Shown here piece after piece: positions 56,194 to 64,000 of a stretch of DNA of 64,000 bases. This stretch comes from Uranotaenia lowii. Lineage: Eukaryota; Arthropoda; Insecta; Diptera; Culicidae. Made by a program: the position numbers and the translations under genes. The DNA is taken from positions 62,323,746 through 62,387,745 of the forward strand of contig NC_073691.1 in the NCBI RefSeq assembly GCF_029784155.1, written 5' to 3'. The notes beneath the pieces are model-generated. The model made no database searches and was not told the origin of the DNA. It saw only the letters and a program-made list of their open reading frames with translations. Numbering within the stretch: the first letter of the stretch is position 1; every line of letters begins with the position of its first letter.

Positions 56194-58122
56194 TCCCTAT
56201 AGACTCGGAAACTACTGAACCGATTTGCGTGAAACTTGGCAGGTGGGGTTGTTGGAGGCAGGGGAAGGTTCCTATGATGGTTTGAGACCCCTCCCTCTCT
56301 CATGAAGGGAGGGAGGGGCCTCCCAAACAAAAGACTATTTTTTGCATAACTCAAGAACCCATCAAGCAAATGGTATCGAATTTGGCATGGGGTGGTATTT
56401 GGGAACGAGGAATATTTCTATGAATATAAGATACCCCTCCCTCCTCTCAGTGGGGTGATAGGAAGGGGGGAGGGGGGCTACCTTACATTTTTTCATATTA
56501 CTCGAAAACTAATCAAGATATTGGAACCAAATTTGGCACGGGAAGGTATTATGATACGACAAATATTTCAATGATTATTTGAGACCCCTCCCTCTTTCCA
56601 GTATAAAGGGGGAGGGGCCTCTTTCATATTTTTTTTACATAACTCAAAAACTAATAAAGCAAATGGAACCAAATTTGGCATGAGAAGGTAGTTGGATACG
56701 AAAAATATTTCTATGATTATTTGAGACCCCTCCCCCTTTCCAGTAGGGAGATATAAAGGGGGAGGGGCCTCTTTATATATTTTTACATAGCTCAAAAACT
56801 AATTAAGGAAATGGAACCAAATTTGGCATGGGCGGGTATTTGGGAACGTGATATGTTCTAATAATTGTTTGAGACCCCTTCCTTCTTCCATCGAGGAGAA
56901 AGGAAAGAAGGAGGGGAGTTTCATACAGTTTTAACTGCATAACTCAAGAACTACAACAGCAAATGGAACCAAATTTGGCATGGAACGATATTTGGGTACG
57001 AGAAATGCTTCTATGAATATTTGGTATCCCTCACTCCTTCAAAGAGATGGATGAAATGAGGGAGGGGAGGTTTCCCTTACAGTTTTCAGTATAACTAAAG
57101 AACCGATGGAGCAAATGGAAAAATATATGGCATGTGAGAGTATTTGGATACGAGAAATGTTTCTATTATGAATTGAAAGGGGGGCATCCATACATTTTTT
57201 TTGCATAACTCGAGAATAAATTTAGCAAATGAAACTAAATTTGGCATCAAAAAGTATTTGAGAACGAAAAATAGTTTTTCTATGTGAAACAATTCCTTTC
57301 TTGCAGTAGGATGATAGAATTGGGAATATAAAAAGGGAAGAGAAGGCTTATATTTTACTTTTTTTTTATAAAACCCGAGAAATGGACAAAACTTAACATG
57401 GAAAATCATTTTGCTATGATTCAATGAATATCTGACACACCATCCTCCTTTCAATGAGTAGGTACATAGAAGGAGGAAGGTGAGCCCAATACAATTTTGT
57501 TAGCATAAGTTCTCAATTTATGCAAACGAAACCAACAAATGGAAATAAATATGGCATGGAAAGGTTTTTATTTACGAGATATGTTTCTACGATTGTTATA
57601 GATATAGACTCCTACGCTTTACAGTTTAGAGAGGGGAAGAAAGGAGGATGCTCCTTATAAATTATGTTGTAAAGCTTAAAAACTTATCAACCAATGGAGT
57701 TATATTTGATATAAGAGGATTTTTGGGCACGAAAAATGGGTATGATTATTAAAGACGACGACCTCCATTCAGCAGGGGGTGAAGGGAAGGGCAGGGGAGG
57801 CTCTCTTATCAGTTTTTAGCATAAATCCAGAGAATATCAAGCAAAAACAACCATATTTTATAAGTTAGATTGTTTGCGTACGATTAATTTGAGACCCTCC
57901 TTAAAGAAGCAGATTAAAATTATCAGATCTTTAACACCAATTTATAGATCAAAATTCAAAAAATTACTTTATGTCATCTTTGTGTTGCAATTCGAAACTC
58001 CAACTGCAGCTCTCATTTTAAGCAGTTTTAAAATAAAGCCAACAAAACAATAAAAGTTTGAATAATTTCTGAAAATATCATTTGTTTTGGAAAGGTGTAG
58101 CAAAGCACACCGGGTCAGCTAG
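56127..58122 (+). mobile_element. Helitron-like non-autonomous element, about 2.0 kb
   Basis: Begins TCTATATATATAAAAATG after an A and ends CTAG before a T, as Helitrons insert between A and T. A small hairpin (GGTGT...ACACC, 58094..58111) lies about 11 bases before the CTAG, the usual Helitron 3' terminator. After the 5' end comes a GTCT microsatellite (56150..56192), then ACTACTGAACCGATTTGCG, then about ten diverged units of about 110-130 bp with AAATTTGGCATG, CCCTCCCTC and CATAACTCAAGAA. No Rep/helicase gene is present. Short fragments of the family occur at 28085 and 29391. Confidence 0.75.
56150..56192 (+). repeat. (GTCT)n microsatellite
   Basis: About ten copies of the tetranucleotide CTGT directly inside the 5' end of the Helitron-like element. 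It is a family feature there more than a chance microsatellite. Plus and minus frames through it are artefacts. Confidence 0.9.
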
Positions 58123-59242
58123 TTGTTTATAAATGATTCTACAAACACAAATGCTTTACAAGCCACAAGTTGCAATGATCTCTAAAAAAAAATACTAAAA
58201 CGTTTACTAAAAAATTTTGGTTGAGAGATAACGAGAATGTCGTTAATAGGCAAAGAGGTTCCTAAAATTTTGAGACAAATGTTAACGCAAACGAAACAAA
58301 CTGTAAAACCACAATAATTGAGACAATGGCCAGTCAATTGATTAAATTACAGGAAAACGTCGAAGTATCATTAAGAAATTTGAACGCCTCGTGCGAATTC
58401 TGATTATCGTAATCCGGAGTAAGATTTATCACTTTTTTTTATTTTTTTTTCAATTATTTTTTTTTTAAGGGGAATTTGGCAGGTTTCATATTTTCAAAAC
58501 CAGCACTGAACTCCTATGGCTACAGAAATTTATAAGACTTCTTTAAATTTGATATAAAAATCGATTTTGTCTCTGTTTATAATTTCATGCTTTGGGGTAA
58601 CACTGATCAATCTCTATTTTGACGGTTTTAACGAGTTTACTTGATCATAAAAGATACAAATGCTAGCTTATCAATTGCTAAGTTGGTTCAGAACATTTGT
58701 GATATTTTAAACCAAATAAAATAAACGCTTAACATATATTCGGGTTCATTGACTTTTTGATTATTTCGGTGAACAAACCTATATCTCACCAGTGTGAAAC
58801 CAAATCTCATACTGCTAATACATGTGCCAGTTTTTTCTATAACCATTTTCCGGGGCCTTTTACCAATCCACTTAAAGAGAGCGAAATAGCCTACCTTGCG
58901 TATTTCGAAGTACTATGGACTTCGGGATGGATAAACGAGACATAACTCAAATGATATAAAATTAATCAAGAAACTCTACAAAATCGAACACAACACTTTT
59001 GGTGGCTCAAAGATACTAAATTTTTAATATTTTTTCCAATGAATTCTGAGACATAGAATGCTGAAATTCGGTGTTTCGCGGTTTAAAAAAAATGTGTTAA
59101 AGCCGAACAACAATTAAAATCAAAGATGGACAACGATGCTGCATAAATTAAGGGGCTAATTTTTTTAACATTACATACCTACTGATAAAATTTAAACTAA
59201 AAAAAAACAAATGAAATTTTGCCTTCATTCGATTCCCTAACC
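57441..59242 (+). repeat. 1.8-kb tandem duplication, copy 1
   Basis: Starts CATCCTCCTTTCAATGAG inside the Helitron-like element, includes its 3' end at 58122, and continues through about 1.1 kb of flanking DNA to CCCTAACC. Repeated head to tail by 59243..61045. A 62-codon frame at 58757..58945 lies in it; it has no motif and is probably not a gene. Confidence 0.95.
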
Positions 59243-61045
59243 CATCCTCCTTTCAATGAGTAGGTACATAGAAGGAGGAAGGTGAGCCCAATACAATTTT
59301 GTTAGCATAAGTTCTCAATTTATGCAAACGAAACCAACAAATGGAAATAAATATGGCATGGAAAGGTTTTTATTTACGAGATATGTTTCTACGATTGTTA
59401 TAGATATAGACTCCTACGCTTTACAGTTTAGAGAGGGGAAGAAAGGAGGATGCTCCTTATAAATTATGTTGTAAAGCTTAAAAACTTATCAACCAATGGA
59501 GTTATATTTGATATAAGAGGATTTTTGGGCACGAAAAATGGGTATGATTATTAAAGACGACGACCTCCATTCAGCAGGGGGTGAAGGGAAGGGCAGGGGA
59601 GGCTCTCTTATCAGTTTTTAGCATAAATCCAGAGAATATCAAGCAAAAACAACCATATTTTATAAGTTAGATTGTTTGCGTACGATTAATTTGAGACCCT
59701 CCTTAAAGAAGCAGATTAAAATTATCAGATCTTTAACACCAATTTATAGATCAAAATTCAAAAAATTACTTTATGTCATCTTTGTGTTGCAATTCGAAAC
59801 TCCAACTGCAGCTCTCATTTTAAGCAGTTTTAAAATAAAGCCAACAAAACAATAAAAGTTTGAATAATTTCTGAAAATATCATTTGTTTTGGAAAGGTGT
59901 AGCAAAGCACACCGGGTCAGCTAGTTGTTTATAAATGATTCTACAAACACAAATGCTTTACAAGCCACAAGTTGCAATGATCTCTAAAAAAAAATACTAA
60001 AACGTTTACTAAAAAATTTTGGTTGAGAGATAACGAGAATGTCGTTAATAGGCAAAGAGGTTCCTAAAATTTTGAGACAAATGTTAACGCAAACGAAACA
60101 AACTGTAAAACCACAATAATTGAGACAATGGCCAGTCAATTGATTAAATTACAGGAAAACGTCGAAGTATCATTAAGAAATTTGAACGCCTCGTGCGAAT
60201 TCTGATTATCGTAATCCGGAGTAAGATTTATCACTTTTTTTTATTTTTTTTTCAATTATTTTTTTTTTTAAGGGGAATTTGGCAGGTTTCATATTTTCAA
60301 AACCAGCACTGAACTCCTATGGCTACAGAAATTTATAAGACTTCTTTAAATTTGATATAAAAATCGATTTTGTCTCTGTTTATAATTTCATGCTTTGGGG
60401 TAACACTGATCAATCTCTATTTTGACGGTTTTAACGAGTTTACTTGATCATAAAAGATACAAATGCTAGCTTATCAATTGCTAAGTTGGTTCAGAACATT
60501 TGTGATATTTTAAACCAAATAAAATAAACGCTTAACATATATTCGGGTTCATTGACTTTTTGATTATTTCGGTGAACAAACCTATATCTCACCAGTGTGA
60601 AACCAAATCTCATACTGCTAATACATGTGCCAGTTTTTTCTATAACCATTTTCCGGGGCCTTTTACCAATCCACTTAAAGAGAGCGAAATAGCCTACCTT
60701 GCGTATTTCGAAGTACTATGGACTTCGGGATGGATAAACGAGACATAACTCAAATGATATAAAATTAATCAAGAAACTCTACAAAATCGAACACAACACT
60801 TTTGGTGGCTCAAAGATACTAAATTTTTAATATTTTTTCCAATGAATTCTGAGACATAGAATGCTGAAATTCGGTGTTTCGCGGTTTAAAAAAAATGTGT
60901 TAAAGCCGAACAACAATTAAAATCAAAGATGGACAACGATGCTGCATAAATTAAGGGGCTAATTTTTTTAACATTACATACCTACTGATAAAATTTAAAC
61001 TAAAAAAAAACAAATGAAATTTTGCCTTCATTCGATTCCCTAACC
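59243..61045 (+). repeat. 1.8-kb tandem duplication, copy 2
   Basis: Matches copy 1 base for base as far as I can read, except for one extra T in the T-run at about 60262. It carries a second Helitron 3' end (59898..59924, CTAG at 59921..59924) and a second copy of the 62-codon frame (60560..60748). The near identity means a very recent event or an assembly duplication. Confidence 0.95.
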
Positions 61046-62209
61046 CCTTTTATTTTTTTCCTTCAAACTTTACCATTTGATAGGGTTTCTAGCCTTTTGT
61101 CTGTCCTAGACTGGCTTACTCTTGGGAAATGTCCCTATTTTTTAAAAATCAAAAATTATTTACCTGAAAATACAACATAAAACTACATCAAAACTATACA
61201 TTTACTAAGAAAAAAAAGTTTAACTCTCACAAAAATTAACCTGTTTGCTTCTTAACGCTTTGATTTCATCAGGATGAGTGTTTGTTTGCGAGTCTTCGAA
61301 AAAATAAATATTTACCTACATTTGAATGTTTTCCCAATTTAAAACGCAACTAATAGGTTTTTAAACGTTTCAAAAAGTTTTGAGTAATTCTAACTTTAGA
61401 GTTAGTAATGATGATGTGGAAAAATTTCTTGTTGATCAAAGTTACTCCGGTTTGATTTATGCTTTGCAGTTTCGTTTTTGCTTTTGTTTGGCATGACATT
61501 TGAATTTATGATTTCATAAATTGTATACTGAAAAGTGTATTGTTAACATTTTTCTATTTCGATTTCGAATGGATGGAAAATTGAAAGATTTTTTTTTTAT
61601 GACAAATATGACAAATTCTTAATTTTATTCTGATTGAATTCATACTCTGGTTTTTTATTTCAAATCTTAATCTAACTATTTATAGGTAAATCATATTTTT
61701 AACTGAATTTGGATTCTGTTCTTCTCAATTATTATTACAACCAAGTATAGGAAAGATAGAGGAGACTTGATCGCTGGGATTCTTCAGCTTTGTATATCTC
61801 GTAACCTAACAAAGATGAAATGTTCTAAAAAATTTGGCAAATGGAGCAACACAACTAATTTATCAGTCATCATTTAAAAATGTAAAAATTGTATTCAAAA
61901 GTTAGTTTCCCAAAATATGACTACAAAATCTTTATTCACAGTTTTCATACTTTTCCAACTTAAAAAAGTATAACAAACGCATTTATTTTAGTATGTCACT
62001 TGTTGGAAAACGATATAAACTTCATATCCCTATTTTCAGAGCAATGGTTAACTCTCACTTTTTAAACAACAAGTTTTAAAAAAATGTTACCTGTGAGTTT
62101 TACCTATCTCTAGAGTTTATAAAGACATATTTTTATTCAATGTATCACGGTGTCTTTTAAGGAACCACACGGAGAAAAAAGACGACAGTTGTCCCTATTA
62201 TTTCAGCTT
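61046..62209. other. AT-rich non-coding DNA
   Basis: No frame or repeat supported. It ends at CACACGGAGAAAAAAG (62167), a start often seen in insect MITEs, just before the next array. Confidence 0.4.
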
Positions 62210-63010
62210 GTTATACCAATAATCGAAATGCAGTTGATTTTTTCGCATTCAACTACTTATATAATAGATTCAACTACAAACTTCTAATTGTCCATACGCA
62301 ATCAACTATCAATATAATGCACTGGGCTTGTGATATAGCTCAGTTGGCAAGTCTGTTGTCTCCTGAGCCGATGTCCGCGAGTTCGAGCCCAAGAGTAAAC
62401 ATCGAACACAGTTGTACCGGATAAGTTTTTCAATAACGATCCGCCAACTGTAACGTTGATAAAGTCGCGAATGCCATAAAGATGGTAAAACGACTATAAT
62501 CGAAACAAAAAAAAAATAAATATAATGCACTCAACTCTATGATTTATTTTATGCATTCAACTATAAATACAATAGATTCAACTACAAACTGCTGATTGAC
62601 CTTATGCAATCAACTATGAATATAATAGATTCAATTGTAATTGTAAAATTGATTCAATTGTAATGGTATAATTGATTCAACTGTAGATATGATAAATTCA
62701 ACTACGATTGCATGATTGATTTTAGGCATTCAACTATAAATATAATAGATTCAACTGTAGTGCTATAATTGATTCAACTGTAAATATGATAGATTCAACT
62801 GTAGTGGTATAATTGATTCAACTATAAATATGATAGATTTAACTACGATTGTATGATTCATTTTAGGCATTCAACTATAAATATCATTCCATTATTTCAG
62901 CTTAATTATACCAATCATCAAAATGTAGTTGATTTTATCGCGTCCAACTATAAATATAAAAGATTAAACTGTTGATTGACAAATTTTTGATATGTAGTTG
63001 ATTTTTTCAA
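62210..63010. repeat. tandem array of CAACTATAAATATAATAGATT units
   Basis: A diverged array in which ATTCAACTATAAATATAATA and GATTCAACTGTAGT alternate about every 30-45 bases. The first and last parts both contain TATACCAAT, then TCGAAATG or TCAAAATG, then (C/T)AGTTGATTTT, so the array may be the body of one repeat-built MITE. A SINE is inserted at 62324..62518. Confidence 0.8.
62324..62518 (+). mobile_element. tRNA-derived SINE, 195 bp
   Basis: A perfect 13-bp target duplication AATATAATGCACT (62311..62323 and 62519..62531) flanks it. The head is tRNA-like with a polymerase III A box (TAGCTCAGTTGG, 62336..62347) and B box (GAGTTCGAGCCC, 62379..62390); a non-tRNA body follows and it ends in an A-rich tail (AAACAAAAAAAAAATA). 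It is read on the plus strand and would be transcribed by RNA polymerase III, using a LINE for mobility. The minus frame across it is an artefact. It inserted into the CAACTATAAATATA array. Confidence 0.92.
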
Positions 63011-63808
63011 TCAGTGGGATTTTAAAGAACGTAGTTTGACTATACGTGCTTATGCGTGTAGTGTCCAGTCCAGAAAAAAAGCCGGCAAATTTGGAAAAGA
63101 TAAAATTTATCTTTTATTTATTTAATATTTAACGCGTTCATCAGCGAATTCGTCGGCCAAAAGCACAACCGGCTACCCTCAAAAAGGTTCCTGGCAGCGG
63201 TCGATGGTCGAAGTTGCTGGAGTTACGCAAACGATTCCATATGGAATCGCATGTTCCTGTTTGCGGTCGTAGTGCTGATGCTTGGCCAGCAGTTCCTGAC
63301 ATCGTTCGTAGCCGCTTTCTGGCTACTTGCAAAACTGTTTCCAGCATCAAATCGACGAGGGCCTTGATGGGGGAACGTAAGTCCTTTATGTTTTCCGGAA
63401 TGGCAGCGGTGTTCTGGCCTGTCGTGGCCAGCAGTTCTTGGCTCATTTTCATCGAAGAAATCGACTAAGGCGGCCTGATAGGGAAACATTACTCACCGAA
63501 ACTGCGAATTGCAACTAGATCCCATATGAAACACAAAAGTAATCGTAAGTTTTTCATTATGTTTAAAACATTTTTTTCCGGAAAAAAATTTGTTTTGACA
63601 AAACAAAAAAATTAATGTATGTGTTTTTGTGTCCTCCAGGGAACTTTCTCCTAAGTGTCCCCAACATTGTATCCACAACAACAGCGGGAGGCTACGTTTG
63701 CTGCCTGTTCGGAAAATCATATTAGCGGCTGGGAGAACCAACCAAATGGACCAAATGTATCGGAATTGGTTGTGATGATGTGTGTTTCTTTTGTGAAACA
63801 CAGCTGAA
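63011..63808. other. unannotated region with open frames
   Basis: 63140..63490 is GC-richer and open on both strands: minus 63141..63452 and 63223..63489, plus 63214..63468. The minus frame 63141..63452 resembles in composition the coiled Gag-like proteins of LINEs, but no zinc knuckle or other motif supports that. 63500..63800 shows nothing. Confidence 0.3.
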
Positions 63809-64000
63809 ATGGAAGCTTAAGGAGTGCTGAAGACAAATCAGGTGATCGGGCGCAAGTTGCCTTCGGAGAAGTATTCGAATCCTCCTCTGTTCAAGATGCA
63901 TACTTTTGCCCCGGACCAGATCATGGCCAAGTCTGTTTCTGGTATTTCCTGCGGCCGCTGTGTACGCTCAAGAAGGCCAGATCGTTTCGGTGAAACGCAT
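63809..64000 (+). pseudogene. RpL18A: ribosomal protein L18A (eL20) retro-pseudogene, partial
   Basis: Translation from ATG 63809 gives a decayed N-terminus of ribosomal protein L18A, a 60S subunit protein: VIGRKLPSEKYSNPPLFKM, then FAPDQIMAKS. Defects: a TAA at codon 4; a one-base loss after MAKS, after which FWYFLRPLCTLKKA continues in another frame; and a deletion of several bases before IVSVKR, which restores recognisable sequence at the window edge. No introns interrupt the region, as expected of a processed copy, though the 3' end and any poly(A) lie outside the window. The active gene must be elsewhere. Confidence 0.85.

Noticed and set aside
56091..56369. Frame with a TDRQTDRQ repeat
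   Set aside because: It translates the CTGT microsatellite of the Helitron-like element.
58757..60748. Two identical 62-codon frames as a duplicated gene
   Set aside because: They are identical only because the whole 1.8-kb segment is duplicated; the frame has no motif or codon pattern of a gene.
62324..62400. Functional tRNA gene
   Set aside because: A and B boxes are present, but the acceptor stem does not close and a SINE body with poly(A) and target duplication follows.
62309..62530. 73-codon minus frame
   Set aside because: It runs antisense through the SINE and its A-rich tail.

Overview
The window is eukaryotic and most likely from an insect, probably a mosquito or another dipteran. 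It is AT-rich, has short spliced exons separated by long non-coding DNA, and carries the transposon mix usual in culicids: a DD37E Tc1/mariner family, hAT and foldback-like elements, a Helitron-like element with tandem GTCT at its 5' end, many palindromic MITEs, an RTE-like LINE tail and a tRNA-derived SINE. The organism call rests on family knowledge and is an inference; no search could be run.

Host genes are sparse. The clearest host exon is a 128-bp minus-strand exon of an integrin alpha subunit (27788..27915), so much of the window may be intron or flank of that gene. Weaker exon candidates are at 2249..2506 (+), 51937..52332 (+) and 54502..54672 (-). At the right edge is a decayed retro-copy of ribosomal protein L18A (63809..64000).

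Layout. 3.0-5.7 kb: a spliced DDE_Tnp_4 transposase followed by an inverted, decayed copy. 7.4-12.4 kb: a complete non-autonomous LTR retrotransposon with 301-bp LTRs, tRNA-Arg-type primer site, polypurine tract and 5-bp target duplication; a hAT element that itself contains another hAT-like element is inserted in its 3' LTR. 12.5-15.8 kb: a four-exon minus-strand gene encoding SAP, SWIM zinc finger and YqaJ nuclease domains (516 aa when spliced), whose third intron carries a palindromic mariner MITE that in turn carries a foldback-like element. 16.3-18.3 kb: an element with CCCAGCCAACA ends packed with TACGAT motifs. 24.3-26.8 kb: a satellite of about 80-bp units. 28.1-30.1 kb: Helitron-family tandem repeats. 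30.6-31.8 and 40.2-42.3 kb: two defective copies of one DD37E mariner. 45.7-49.9 kb: four MITEs. 50.5-51.9 kb: a 9-bp satellite. 56.1-61.0 kb: a Helitron-like element whose 3' part lies in a nearly perfect 1.8-kb tandem duplication. 62.2-63.0 kb: a satellite with a SINE inside.

The two most notable objects are the SAP-SWIM-YqaJ gene, which stays open across four exons with matching intron phases despite nested insertions in one intron, and the recently mobilised but protein-less LTR retrotransposon. The DDE_Tnp_4 transposase and the YqaJ gene may represent the two proteins of one transposon superfamily, but here they sit in separate places.
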